A stretch of 42,594 nucleotides of DNA, from IMG/VR virus record IMGVR_UViG_3300049846_000701, positions 1 to 42,594 of that record; one strand, 5' to 3'. Made by a program: the position numbers and the translations under genes. Source of the stretch: a virus. Below the pieces are notes generated by a model. It did no database searches, was not told the origin of the DNA, and saw only the letters and a program-made list of their open reading frames with translations. This document shows, piece by piece, positions 29,443 to 38,276 of the stretch (position 1 is the first letter of the stretch; each line of letters begins with the position of its first letter).

Positions 29443-30690
29443 TTAGTCGTTTATATGCTTTATTGTACCACCTATTCGTATGGTTTCCACTCCGTTTCTG
29501 TCTGGCTGTTGCCTAAATGGGTCTACAACTATAGAGCCTTTTGGTATTTTGTACTCTTTGTAGCGTGCGTGGTTAGTGCCTATAACGTAGATTGCTTTCT
29601 GTAACAAGCCTTCAAGGTCTTCATGGTGCTGTGGGAATAACCCACGCTCCTTCAGTATATTGACCATTAAAATAGATGGACTGCCAGTCTCTATATTGGT
29701 TTCTGGTTTAAATGAGCGTCCTAGAACAATCACTGGCAAGTTCCACGTCTCGGCCTCGTGTAATACTACGTCTGCCAGCCACTCCATGTGAGCTTCTCTG
29801 GATTCCATAAGGTCTTCCCAGATGTTATGAGACATACCTACCTGTTCGGCTATGTGTGAAAGGGCTATGTTGTCTCTTGGGTGGCATCCGCCACCATCTC
29901 CAACACCAGAGTCCATATATCTAGGGCTAATCAAGCGTCTGTCAGCTAATTTCCACGCTTTTAGTATGTCATCGAAGTTCATACCAGTCTTGTGCGCCAT
30001 TTCTCCCCAGGCGTTTGCTATCACCGTCTTCGCAGTTATCCACGTATTATAAGAGACCTTTATTCCCTCAGCTGTGGTAATATCTGTCTGGAGGGTGGGG
30101 GCGTCGTTTAGTTTGGCATAGAAAAGTCCCAGCTGGTCTGCCGCTGAAACGCTCTCAACTCCAACTAGGTTGAACTCTGGATATAGATAATCATTTAATA
30201 CAGTTCCCATAGCTATGAACTGGGGCGTATATACATATTCAATATTCTCGTTTAATAATGGTTTAATCTCGCGCTCGTAAGTACCTGGTAGGCAGGTAGA
30301 AATGGTGGCTAGGGTAGTAACTTTCCCTAGCTCTTTTGATATTGTGGCTATATTAGTAACTGCTTCTTTAAGAAATGAGTAGTCAAAGTCTGCGCGTTCA
30401 TCTGGTAATCTAGTCGACCCCTCGTATTCAGGACCATGGGGAGTTTGGACTGGTAAGAAGAGTATGTCCGATTTAGCTACAAGCTCTCCAAGTGTCCGCA
30501 CCATACTAACATTTGTGCGGTCTAATAGTGGTTGTAACCCCTCTTCTTTGAAAGGTATCTGGCGACTTTCAATATAGTCGTAAGGTTCTTGTCTTACGTC
30601 GTAACCAACAACCTCAAAACCCCTGCTCTCTATGGCAAGAGCTACTGGTAAACCAAGCTTACCCATTCCGCAAACACCTATTGTTTCCAA
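29443..30690 (-). CDS. UDP-glucose/GDP-mannose dehydrogenase family enzyme
   Basis: 415 aa. NAD-binding Rossmann start GVCGMGKLGLP (residues 5-15), the STCLPGT segment at 131-137, the central helix with KVSYNTW (211-217), and the catalytic-cysteine motif GDGGGCHPRD with Cys269. It would oxidise a UDP-sugar (for example UDP-glucose or UDP-HexNAc) to the uronic acid in two NAD-dependent steps. Size is in the family range. It lies in a glycan cassette and overlaps the methyltransferase gene by 13 nt. Confidence 0.8.
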   Translation of the reverse strand: METIGVCGMGKLGLPVALAIESRGFEVVGYDVRQEPYDYIESRQIPFKEEGLQPLLDRTNVSMVRTLGELVAKSDILFLPVQTPHGPEYEGSTRLPDERADFDYSFLKEAVTNIATISKELGKVTTLATISTCLPGTYEREIKPLLNENIEYVYTPQFIAMGTVLNDYLYPEFNLVGVESVSAADQLGLFYAKLNDAPTLQTDITTAEGIKVSYNTWITAKTVIANAWGEMAHKTGMNFDDILKAWKLADRRLISPRYMDSGVGDGGGCHPRDNIALSHIAEQVGMSHNIWEDLMESREAHMEWLADVVLHEAETWNLPVIVLGRSFKPETNIETGSPSILMVNILKERGLFPQHHEDLEGLLQKAIYVIGTNHARYKEYKIPKGSIVVDPFRQQPDRNGVETIRIGGTIKHIND

Positions 30691-31214
30691 CAGTACAGTC
30701 CTTTCTGAGACTCATCGTCGTCTATTATTAGTTCTAGCTGTGGGTACCTAACTGCCATTTCAAACATTGTTAAATCTGGCTGTAGATGCACTTCGTATGG
30801 GTTGCCGTCAACTTCGCCTTGCGGGTAACTGTAGGGAACAACTATAAATACTTCTGTACAGTGCTCCTTAAGACGCTCTAACAGTTGATAGGCGTCTTCT
30901 TTGTCTATGTGCTCGAACACATCGCCCATAATAATTGCATCATAGTTACCGACAATCAAATCGCAAATATCACTTATAAACACTCTGTCGTAAAGTTTCT
31001 CTAGTTTGTTCTCTTTAACGTAAGGTTCCCATACCTCGCAGGCGTCCATATAATACTCTGGCAACAGCTTTCTGTACTTACCCCAACCAGCACCAACGTC
31101 TAGGATTTTTGTTGTTTTGGGGTCAAATCTTCCCCTTACTAGACTTTGGACTATTACGCCGCCCCAATCATTCATCGCATCTAATTGGTGTTCTCTACTA
31201 TCTGGTGTACCCAT
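30678..31214 (-). CDS. SAM-dependent methyltransferase
   Basis: 178 aa. ILDVGAGWGKY is motif I; YDAIIMGDVFEHI is the motif IV region, followed by VFIVVPYSYPQG. A small class I methyltransferase of the kind often found in polysaccharide clusters. Neighbours on both sides are sugar-nucleotide enzymes, so a sugar methylation (capping or O-methylation) is a reasonable guess. Confidence 0.75.
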   Translation of the reverse strand: MGTPDSREHQLDAMNDWGGVIVQSLVRGRFDPKTTKILDVGAGWGKYRKLLPEYYMDACEVWEPYVKENKLEKLYDRVFISDICDLIVGNYDAIIMGDVFEHIDKEDAYQLLERLKEHCTEVFIVVPYSYPQGEVDGNPYEVHLQPDLTMFEMAVRYPQLELIIDDDESQKGLYCWKQ

Positions 31215-31955
31215 CTACCACTCCAACTTCTCTCTTAATTTTTCTCCTGGTCTTAGCCCAGTATACTCAATCCCATAAGGATATGTTTCTAGTGTATATC
31301 CATGCTCAGACAGCTTCTCTTCTGCTAAATCAACTATCTTGATGTCTTTGTCCATCTTGGGGACGATTTCTCTGTCTCCATTTAGGTAAGCTGTCCATAC
31401 TCGCTTGGCTAGGTTCTCTGGTGTTACAAAGTATCTGTGCATGTCTTTATGGGTGATTCTAATTGGGCGCTTTCTTCTAATTGCTTCCTCCCAGACATTT
31501 AAGACTGAGCCTGTTGAAGCGAGAATGTTGCCTGACCTTGCGTAGGCACCACCATACTCCCATGCCATAGCTTCTCCAAGAGCCTTAGAGTAGCCATATA
31601 CCGATGTTGGTTCTACCGCCTTATCTGTGCTCATAAAGAGGATGTCTGTGCCTGTGTAGCGAGCTGTCTTAAATAGAACGTGTGTTTTTAATACGTTATT
31701 CATCACACAGGCGTTGGGGCTTTTCTCGCAAAAGTCAATATGTTTCATAGCGGCTAAATGGATAACGGTATCTATGTCCTCCAGGTCAACGTCTGCAAAA
31801 TCCCCTATTTGTAATTTTACATTGGGGAAGTCCCTGGTAAATAATGTAAGCCGTTCTTCGTTATGGTCAACACCATACAGTTCGTGGTCTTCGTATAGTA
31901 GCTCCGTGAAAGCCCTACCTAGTGTTCCTGTTATTCCTGTTATGTATAGTTTCAT
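31215..31955 (-). CDS. Extended SDR, 4,6-dehydratase/epimerase-like
   Basis: 246 aa. TGITGTLG at 6-13 is the NAD(P) motif, IHLAAMKHIDFCE follows, and FMSTDKAVEPTSVYGYSK gives the S/T and Y120-x3-K124 catalytic residues. GLRPGEKLREKL near the end is typical of the CapD/FlaA1/PseB branch (UDP-GlcNAc 4,6-dehydratases/epimerases). It is shorter than usual for that branch. Probably makes a deoxy or epimerised UDP-sugar. ATGA overlap with the upstream GT gene. Confidence 0.75.
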   Translation of the reverse strand: MKLYITGITGTLGRAFTELLYEDHELYGVDHNEERLTLFTRDFPNVKLQIGDFADVDLEDIDTVIHLAAMKHIDFCEKSPNACVMNNVLKTHVLFKTARYTGTDILFMSTDKAVEPTSVYGYSKALGEAMAWEYGGAYARSGNILASTGSVLNVWEEAIRRKRPIRITHKDMHRYFVTPENLAKRVWTAYLNGDREIVPKMDKDIKIVDLAEEKLSEHGYTLETYPYGIEYTGLRPGEKLREKLEW

Positions 31956-32596
31956 AAGTAATACCTAAAATAATTAAATGCTACATCTGGGCGCTCGTAC
32001 TTTGTGGTCTTGTCAAAGTCCCCACGCCACGTTGAATCATCTGTGTAGTGTTTATAGAAGTACATCGGTCTAGTCAGAAATACCTCGCTTTTTAACAGTG
32101 GTGCTACTCTTGTAGCCCAGTTATAGTCCTCTGGTACTCCTCCTTGATGAACAAAGGGTACTTGTCTAGCAATGCTGGTTCTTATTGGGTTAAGGTGTGA
32201 GGCATTTCTGTAAAACCCTTCATCGTCTTCATCCCATTTTTCGTACTTAATACTGTGGAAGGTTGGTTTAAGCGGTTCGTCATTGTTGTATGCTTGCATA
32301 CGCCAGCCAACATAGTCTGGGTCTTGTTTTAGGGCATCCATGATATCATCACAGTAATATTCTGGAAGTTCATCGTCATCATCAACGAAAGCCATATACT
32401 TTCCTCTGGCATCGTCCATAAGTGCTTGGCGTATTTCTGCTAGTGGGCGTTCGCCATTATTCCAGTAAGCAACTACCTCTATTCGCCCATCAAATTTTTC
32501 TACTTGTGGCATGAGTTGTGCTAAGAGCTTGACAAACTTCTCATAACGCCTGCCTATGGTACAGATTAAGATACTAAGTTCAACTGGTTTGCTCAT
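31952..32596 (-). CDS. Family 2 glycosyltransferase
   Basis: 214 aa. ELSILICTIGRR is the GT2 start, ARGKYMAFVDDDDELP carries the DxD-type metal site, and GGVPEDYNWATR the catalytic ED. Typical short cytosolic GT-A enzyme. Its start overlaps the previous GT gene by 17 nt, indicating one transcription unit. Confidence 0.8.
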   Translation of the reverse strand: MSKPVELSILICTIGRRYEKFVKLLAQLMPQVEKFDGRIEVVAYWNNGERPLAEIRQALMDDARGKYMAFVDDDDELPEYYCDDIMDALKQDPDYVGWRMQAYNNDEPLKPTFHSIKYEKWDEDDEGFYRNASHLNPIRTSIARQVPFVHQGGVPEDYNWATRVAPLLKSEVFLTRPMYFYKHYTDDSTWRGDFDKTTKYERPDVAFNYFRYYL

Positions 32597-33314
32597 TTAT
32601 AAACTCCCTTAACATTTCTATCTCATCTTCCCTCTCTATTCTTTTTTCTCTACTGTAATAAATTAAGTCTGGGTGGTCTCTTTCGTGCCGTTTAAGACGT
32701 TCCTCGGTGTTGTTGTCCATAGGTGATTTGCCAAGCGAATAGTGCATGTGTTCTATAGTATGATTATGTATGTACGTGCGAACACCTAACTTCTCGGCTA
32801 CGTCATTAAACCAAGTATCATTATAGTCCGAAACAAAGTATGGCGGAACAAATCTGCCAATAACATTAGTCCAGTTGCGGTGTATAAAGCCGTGTGTGCC
32901 AAATTCATTGCGTTGAGACTCGTTACTATAATCGTTACACCAAGCAAAACATATCTTACCTGGGCGGGCGTTTATAGCCTCTCGAATAGCTGTATCCCAG
33001 CCTTTAGTCCTGAATACAATGTCATCCCCACAGTGCATGAATATGTCACCAGTGGCTTTTTTCCAGCATCTATTCCATTTAATAGATAGATTAACCTTAC
33101 CGTTGTGTTTGCGCGGTCCTCTTACGAAGATTACCTGAGATGTGCGAAGTTTACGTTTGCTATAGCTCGGGTCATCATTATCTATATAAGCTACAAGCTC
33201 TAGTGAGCGTGGGTTATCAGCGGTGTCTAGGGCTGAGTGCCACATTCTAGCTAACATATCTGGACGTTCTCTCGTTGGTAAGAGAAGGCTTATTCGTTGA
33301 AGCTTGCTACCCAT
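32580..33314 (-). CDS. Family 2-like glycosyltransferase
   Basis: 244 aa. ISLLLPTRERPDML at the start, LVAYIDNDDP, and KATGDIFMHCGDDIVFRTKG with the acidic metal-binding pair; YFVSDYNDTWFNDVAEKLG probably carries the acceptor-site Asp. C-terminus basic and helical. Overlaps the large GT gene by 25 nt. Confidence 0.75.
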   Translation of the reverse strand: MGSKLQRISLLLPTRERPDMLARMWHSALDTADNPRSLELVAYIDNDDPSYSKRKLRTSQVIFVRGPRKHNGKVNLSIKWNRCWKKATGDIFMHCGDDIVFRTKGWDTAIREAINARPGKICFAWCNDYSNESQRNEFGTHGFIHRNWTNVIGRFVPPYFVSDYNDTWFNDVAEKLGVRTYIHNHTIEHMHYSLGKSPMDNNTEERLKRHERDHPDLIYYSREKRIEREDEIEMLREFINEQTS

Positions 33315-35647
33315 TGTTCAGCCACCGCCCTCCAACTATTAGTTCTTGCCCACTCCATCATATCTTTTCTGATAGCTTCCTGTTTCTCTGGGTGTTTCAA
33401 CATATCTATAAGCGCTTCTTTAAAAGGTTTGAGGAACTCTTCATCCCCAGCGCCTACAAGTGTGCCTTCTTTTTGCTCTTTCATCGGGAGTTTAATACCA
33501 TATTGTACGGTTTCGTCTAATGCAGCAAAGTTGCTTGATACAGGTACGGCTCCACCAGCTTGTGCTTTAATAGCGGTGATACAGTAAATCTCTGGGAACG
33601 GACAAGGGTATGCCCATACACCTGACTCGAAGATGTGTTGCATTATCTCTTTTTGCCCAACCTTACCGTGGTCGGTAACACCGTCTAGTTTCTGGGCTTT
33701 AATCATCATGTCGTCCATCCACTTCATTCTTTCGGGGTTGCCTTTGTGAACAGCGTCATAGGATTCACGGCCATAGTAAACATCAAGCGTGGCTTCGGGC
33801 ACAGCTTTCTTAACCTCGGGCCAAACTTCATAGATATAAGCCAGTCCTCTAACGTGTGATGAACCATAAAAGACTTTGTGAGGGTCGCGTTTAATACCCA
33901 TTTTATCCATTTCCTCAAATTCTTCTGGGTCGATACCGTTAGCTGAGAGCATAATCTTCTCATCTGGGATATTAGGGAATAGTGAGCGGTGATATTTAGA
34001 TAGGACTAAAACTTTATCAATGTTATTAAGCCTGTTTGGGGTGAACTCACCTACGTCCATAACGTCGTGTAGCCAGAGGTATTTCTTACGGGCTTTAATC
34101 TTTCTCTCAAATATAAATGGAGCTCTCCATGCTATAAATATGTCGAACTCATCTTCTAGGTTACAATCCCAGAAGTTTCGCCACATAACACCATTCTCAT
34201 CTACGCCAGCGTTTGCTCCTGGTTTAGCAAACACAACTACTTTATACCCTAGGTCTGAGAGGTGTTTAGATATGCGTATAATAGCTTCTTCTGAGCCACC
34301 TATGCCGTCTTTGAGACTCCATGGTCCCCATTCGTCTATCATAGTGTCACCAGTCATAATGGCTATCGTTCTCTTAGGCCACTTAACACCCTTACCGTCG
34401 TTGCGAAGTGCTGAGACTATTGGATTATCTGCTAGATGGTTGGGTAATGAGTCTAGGACTTTCATAGCTTTACGCTTTTGCTTCTTATCCATAAATTTCT
34501 TGAAACGCGTGATGGCATCTTGTAGTTCTGTGCGGTCTTTATCTATCTGAATAACCATATCGGTGTATTCTTTAACACCTGGGTCTTTCTTCTTGTATTT
34601 ACGTGCTTTCTTAGCGTATTTAGCGGCTTTAGGTAGATAACTGCCACCAAGATTAAGGTAGGCATCTGCTAATAGTAAATAAGTCCTGAATGTGTAAGAC
34701 ATCGGGTTACGTTCTAGGGTTGTGAGGTTTTTATCCATCTTCTCTACATACTCTAGCCAAATTATTGCCTTATCGTACTTCTTCAGTTCTATTTCTAGGC
34801 TGCCCATTTCAACTCTAGGTTCTGGGTTGGCTGGGTCTTCGGCTACAGCTCTTGCGAAATACTCTTTAGCCTGACTTCTCTCACCTTTGTCTAAGGCTAT
34901 CCTACCCATCTTTGTGAGAGCGACACTTCTCTCTTGGTCCCAGCCAGATACAGTTAGGTAGTCTGTAAATAGTTCTAGTGCTCTATCCTGTTCACCCGCG
35001 TCCATGAGGGTTGAGGCTAAGTAATAAAATGTGCGTGGGTCTGGGTCTTCTGCCTCATCGGCAAGCTGTTTCTCCAATAAATTGATATTGCGCTCAAAGC
35101 TTCTTTGTGTTCTGTCTGCTTCTGCATGATGTATAACAATGAAGTCTTTAGTGGCTCCCTGAGTTACTCCCCTTTTTTCTATAAGGGTTTCATGTATTCT
35201 ACCCTTCCATTCATGGGAGTCATTGTTCTTAAACATTCTTGCTACTAGGTGAACGGTCTGTGGGTTATCTTCCTCGTCTCTGTCGTATAGGTAATCTACA
35301 AATATGGAATCATACCTGTCTGATACTTTTGCAACCTCTTTAATCTTTTCGGGATTATCAATTGTATCATCAGCATCTAGCCAGAGTATCCAATCATAGT
35401 CTTCTGGGACTTGGGCTAGGTTAGCGTTACGAGCTAAAGCAAAGTTGTCTTCCCATGTAGTCCGTATAACATTTACCTTGTACTCATCTAATAGCTGTGT
35501 GAGCTTTTCTGAGGACTCTGCACCCTCTTTCTTGTTAACATTGATAAATATACCGTCTACGTGTTTTGCAACGCTCTGAAGGCTTCTACGAAGGTGCTCT
35601 GCTTCGTCGTCTGAATCTTTTATGATATATATTAGTGCTACTTTCAT
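33290..35647 (-). CDS. Bifunctional glycosyltransferase: GT2 - TPR - GT4 fusion
   Basis: 785 aa from ATG 35647 (MKVALIYIIKDSDDEAEHL). An upstream in-frame start would add 17 basic residues and ignore the ATGA overlap with the mini gene. Residues 1-180: GT2 domain with WILWLDADDTID. Residues 200-400: TPR-like helices (ARTFYYLASTLMDAGEQDRA-type repeats). Residues 420-785: GT-B/GT4 domain with GIGGSEEAIIRISKHLSDLG, NGIDPEEF and a late FPEIYCITAIKAQAGG donor site. Such fusions build repeat glycans or glycosylate proteins. Confidence 0.8.
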   Translation of the reverse strand: MKVALIYIIKDSDDEAEHLRRSLQSVAKHVDGIFINVNKKEGAESSEKLTQLLDEYKVNVIRTTWEDNFALARNANLAQVPEDYDWILWLDADDTIDNPEKIKEVAKVSDRYDSIFVDYLYDRDEEDNPQTVHLVARMFKNNDSHEWKGRIHETLIEKRGVTQGATKDFIVIHHAEADRTQRSFERNINLLEKQLADEAEDPDPRTFYYLASTLMDAGEQDRALELFTDYLTVSGWDQERSVALTKMGRIALDKGERSQAKEYFARAVAEDPANPEPRVEMGSLEIELKKYDKAIIWLEYVEKMDKNLTTLERNPMSYTFRTYLLLADAYLNLGGSYLPKAAKYAKKARKYKKKDPGVKEYTDMVIQIDKDRTELQDAITRFKKFMDKKQKRKAMKVLDSLPNHLADNPIVSALRNDGKGVKWPKRTIAIMTGDTMIDEWGPWSLKDGIGGSEEAIIRISKHLSDLGYKVVVFAKPGANAGVDENGVMWRNFWDCNLEDEFDIFIAWRAPFIFERKIKARKKYLWLHDVMDVGEFTPNRLNNIDKVLVLSKYHRSLFPNIPDEKIMLSANGIDPEEFEEMDKMGIKRDPHKVFYGSSHVRGLAYIYEVWPEVKKAVPEATLDVYYGRESYDAVHKGNPERMKWMDDMMIKAQKLDGVTDHGKVGQKEIMQHIFESGVWAYPCPFPEIYCITAIKAQAGGAVPVSSNFAALDETVQYGIKLPMKEQKEGTLVGAGDEEFLKPFKEALIDMLKHPEKQEAIRKDMMEWARTNSWRAVAEQWVASFNE

Positions 35648-35724
35648 TTTCTTCCGAAACACATGTGCCCGTTTCTGGGATAGTATGCGTGACCGCAATT
35701 TCTACACCACTTGATGTAGGGCAC
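35644..35724 (-). CDS. Miniature zinc-knuckle-type protein (26 aa, GTG start)
   Basis: MPYIKWCRNCGHAYYPRNGH, then MCFGRK. Cys7, Cys10, a His and Cys22 could bind zinc. GTG overlaps the TAG of the upstream gene, AGGAG lies 10 nt before it, and the TGA overlaps the ATG of the GT fusion gene. Couplings on both sides suggest it is real. Not recognised. Confidence 0.45.
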   Translation of the reverse strand: MPYIKWCRNCGHAYYPRNGHMCFGRK

Positions 35725-36110
35725 TAATATTGTTCTCCTATTAGAAGCTCTGGGAAGTTCTTACAGAACCACGCAAAGTGCTTTTTATTAGTAAACATGA
35801 GAGGGTAGGACTTTTCGAGAAACTGCCCAATCTCTACTGGTAATTCCATCATATAGCGTCTATTGGACTCTTTATTAATGAGCCCAAATTTGTTATCTTT
35901 GCCAGATTCAGCTATGCGTGCCCTGGCTGCATCTCTGTGAAACTTAATCATACCTGGGTTAGCTTTATCATACTGAACTAATACTTTACGAATAATCTCT
36001 TTGTCGCCAGCGGTTGGTAGACCAATAGCATCGCCTAGATTTTTAACATTGCCCGCTTCATTTGCGGCCTTGGATACATCTTTTAGCCATTGAATGTTAT
36101 CCTTCTTCAT
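35724..36110 (-). CDS. Hypothetical protein after the capsid gene (128 aa), leaderless
   Basis: Starts MKKDNIQWLKDVSKAANEAG; basic and helical, with AGDKEIIRKVLVQYDKANPG and a Phe/Trp-rich end (HFAWFCKNFPELL). Not recognised. It has no SD; its ATG is 8 nt after the extended -10 TGGTATAAT, so the mRNA probably begins at or within 2 nt of the ATG. First gene of the unit that continues into the glycan cassette. Confidence 0.6.
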   Translation of the reverse strand: MKKDNIQWLKDVSKAANEAGNVKNLGDAIGLPTAGDKEIIRKVLVQYDKANPGMIKFHRDAARARIAESGKDNKFGLINKESNRRYMMELPVEIGQFLEKSYPLMFTNKKHFAWFCKNFPELLIGEQY

Positions 36111-36118
36111 TAAGCAAC

Positions 36119-36127
36119 ATTATACCA
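36119..36127 (-). promoter_or_regulatory. Late promoter for the glycan/tail unit (extended -10)
   Basis: The minus strand reads TGGTATAAT (36127-36119), identical to the element at 9174. The -35 is weak. It lies between the capsid terminator and the ATG at 36110. Predicted start 36111-36112, which leaves no room for an SD. Confidence 0.6.
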
Positions 36128-36147
36128 CTTATGTAAAAAAGTTAATA

Positions 36148-36174
36148 CAAAAAGAGGAACTTTCGTTCCCCTCT
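36148..36174 (-). terminator. Terminator after the major capsid gene
   Basis: On the minus strand, AGAGGGGAAC, loop GAAA, GTTCCTCT, then TTTTTG. A GNRA-capped stem with a T-run ends or attenuates the scaffold-capsid transcript before a new promoter at 36119. Confidence 0.75.
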
Positions 36175-36205
36175 CTGTTTGGGCTGTGGATAAACCTTTA
36201 TCGGC

Positions 36206-37117
36206 TTATATGTAGCCAGCACGATAAGCTGAGCTCTTCTCATTGAGTGCTTCAAGAGTAAGTTCAGCCTCTAACATACCTCGTTTTGCAGAACCAACGG
36301 TTGCTAGAGGGATGTGCTGTGGACGACCATCGGTCAAGTAAGATACGCGCCACTTGCTAGAGTCAACCAACAGGATACCCTTGTTTCCAGCTGTTGTTGG
36401 AACTTCTCGCTCAAGGTAAACGGTTACAACACCGAAGTCACTTTCGTAGACTGAGAATGTGTTGTAGAGCTTGTTGCCTTCAGCTTTTGTAAACTTGGTA
36501 GAACCAGCTGTGTAACCAGAGATTACTCTCTTTAGAGATGCACCACAGAAAGCTTTGTCAACGCTTATGTCAGTACCACTGTCGTAGATACCTTGTAAGA
36601 TGTCGTTGAACTCAGTTTCTGAAAGTGATGTACCTGAGCTACGTGCTGTTTTGTTTGTCGTGATAAGTGCGATTGCACCGTTCAAACGACGAGCGACACC
36701 TGAAGAACCTGAAGCAGTTGTTCCTGCTACAAGAGCTTTTTCGATGTCACGGGCGAGTTCCTTCATTTTCTTACCTAATTGGTAAGTGTAAGGGTCGTTC
36801 ATCCCGTAGTGAGACACACGCATTTCAGTGTTTGAAACACGAACGTCTTTTTGGAATAGCTGTACGATGTTTACTGAACGGCTTGGGACTACAGCGTCGC
36901 TGAAGGTTATGTCTTGACCTTCAGCCTGTGCGTTGTCTGCTGCTGCTGCTAGTGTGTCGTTTAGCCATTGGTGCAGTGTGTTGACTGCTTTGGATTCAGC
37001 AAGAGCTGAGTAGAATGGTGTACTGGTATAATCAACGTTTGTGATTAGGTCAGTTACGTCCTCTACCATTGTCTTGCCTTGGTCCATAGGTGTAATTAAA
37101 CCAATTGTTGCTGGCAT
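36206..37117 (-). CDS. Major capsid protein (DUF5309 / SU10-type)
   Basis: 303 aa. MPATIGLITPMDQGKTMVED, TPFYSALAESKAVNTLHQWL and SVNIVQLFQKDVRVSNTEMR are characteristic of the DUF5309 capsid family, an HK97-fold shell protein found in phage SU10 and relatives; the domain-swap-like end LTLEALNEKSSAYRAGYI also fits. It assembles on the scaffold encoded upstream. AAAGG lies about 11 nt before the ATG. A terminator follows directly. Confidence 0.9.
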   Translation of the reverse strand: MPATIGLITPMDQGKTMVEDVTDLITNVDYTSTPFYSALAESKAVNTLHQWLNDTLAAAADNAQAEGQDITFSDAVVPSRSVNIVQLFQKDVRVSNTEMRVSHYGMNDPYTYQLGKKMKELARDIEKALVAGTTASGSSGVARRLNGAIALITTNKTARSSGTSLSETEFNDILQGIYDSGTDISVDKAFCGASLKRVISGYTAGSTKFTKAEGNKLYNTFSVYESDFGVVTVYLEREVPTTAGNKGILLVDSSKWRVSYLTDGRPQHIPLATVGSAKRGMLEAELTLEALNEKSSAYRAGYI

Positions 37118-37156
37118 TTTATTTTGACCTTTCTATTTTCTATTAAAGTACGATGT

Positions 37157-37927
37157 TTAACCCATCATAGACTTTATGCCTGGGAACCGCTTTGAGATGA
37201 GGTCGTTAAGGCCTTCCTCACTTTGTAACTTGGCTCTCATTTGGTCTTGCGTCATTTCTTCGGCTTGACTTGGCTGTGCCTGTTGGCGCGCACTCTCTAC
37301 TTGGGCGGCTTGTTTTTCAACCATCTTAGCTTGAGCTTGGGCTGCACCCTGCTTCTGAGCTTCGGACACAACTTTTTGTGAAGTCATGTTCTTGCTCTTC
37401 GCATAAGCGTATTCCAGCTTAGCTTCGTGGCTGTTGATTTGGTTTATAAGTGGGTCCTTTGTCAAGATTTCGTTCATCGCTGCTGCGTCTGCATCGGCGT
37501 GAGTCATTATGAATGACTGAACGGTCAAGATAGTTTCCATCTTATTAACCTTTTCTGCCACAGGGTCGGGTTCTGGTATATATGGGTCATCTGGTTGTGC
37601 TGGTGCTGCTATAGCAGGGTCAGCGGCAAATGCCTCATTTAGAATCCGAGTAAGTTCAGCTCTCTCCTGGCTAATCCTACTTGCCTCGGAACTGGCGTTT
37701 ATGTATGCCTTTTCTAGTTCCTCTGGTGTTTTATATTTGCCAGCGTACAGCTTATCTTCTACCGTTTCCTCAGCGTTTACCTCAACTGTTTGTTTTTCCT
37801 CTACAGGTTGAGTTGCCTCGGGGGCTTCGTTTGTCTGCGTAGCGGCCATGCTTGTGTCCGTAACATCTGAGGTTGCCGTTTGTACGGGCTCAGCTGCTAC
37901 TGGAGCTTGGGTTTCGTCATCGCTCAC
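37157..37927 (-). CDS. Scaffolding protein, leaderless GTG start
   Basis: 256 aa. The N-terminal 60 residues are an acidic, Thr/Glu/Ala-rich disordered tail, the middle has Asp/Pro-rich DDPYIPEPDPVAEKV, and the end is a Gln/Ala/Lys coiled coil with a short tip (DLISKRFPGIKSMMG), the usual layout of capsid scaffolds. It is directly upstream of the capsid gene. Start is GTG 37927, 8 nt after the -10 TATAAA, with no SD, so the mRNA is probably leaderless. Confidence 0.8.
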   Translation of the reverse strand: MSDDETQAPVAAEPVQTATSDVTDTSMAATQTNEAPEATQPVEEKQTVEVNAEETVEDKLYAGKYKTPEELEKAYINASSEASRISQERAELTRILNEAFAADPAIAAPAQPDDPYIPEPDPVAEKVNKMETILTVQSFIMTHADADAAAMNEILTKDPLINQINSHEAKLEYAYAKSKNMTSQKVVSEAQKQGAAQAQAKMVEKQAAQVESARQQAQPSQAEEMTQDQMRAKLQSEEGLNDLISKRFPGIKSMMG

Positions 37928-37935
37928 AATTGAAG

Positions 37936-37963
37936 TTTATACTTATAAAGCTTACGTTGTCAA
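37936..37963 (-). promoter_or_regulatory. Late promoter for scaffold and capsid
   Basis: On the minus strand, TTGACA (37963-37958), 16-bp spacer, TATAAA (37941-37936). Predicted start about 37929, within 2 nt of the scaffold GTG. It begins inside the stop codon of the upstream gene, so the scaffold-capsid pair can be boosted separately. Confidence 0.75.
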
Positions 37964-38265
37964 GTTTGGGGATTATAGAGTTCTTTTAGTTGGTCGCTAA
38001 GGTGATTAACCATATCTGCTTTACCGCGTATCTCTTGAATTGGCTGTAGTCTAGCCACTATCTCACCACGAACCTTACAAAATTCATCCCAGCTGTTTAT
38101 ATTGTCACCGTCTTTATTGGTGGTAAACGCCCAAATCATTTTCTGGGCTACAGTTTCTATTAGTAAATTAAATAATATATTAGCCTCATCGTTCATTACG
38201 ACGTCTTGGAATTTTCTATATTGAGCTATCTCAGCCTTAATAGCTGCTTCCACATCTTCTTGCAT
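37960..38265 (-). CDS. Hypothetical head-module protein (101 aa)
   Basis: Starts MQEDVEAAIKAEIAQYRKFQ; all-helical, with IRGKADMVNHLSDQLKEL at the end. SD AAAGGAGG. Not recognised; its place between portal and scaffold is often taken by a small head-assembly protein. Confidence 0.55.
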   Translation of the reverse strand: MQEDVEAAIKAEIAQYRKFQDVVMNDEANILFNLLIETVAQKMIWAFTTNKDGDNINSWDEFCKVRGEIVARLQPIQEIRGKADMVNHLSDQLKELYNPQT

Positions 38266-38276
38266 TTAGTCCTCCT

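Noticed and set aside
30035-30043. DnaA box (TTATCCACG) in the dehydrogenase gene
   Set aside because: One mismatch and inside a conserved coding region; likely chance.
36185-36193. DnaA box on the minus strand after the capsid gene
   Set aside because: Perfect match, but isolated, with no repeats or AT-rich segment beside it; one such hit in 42 kb is plausible by chance.
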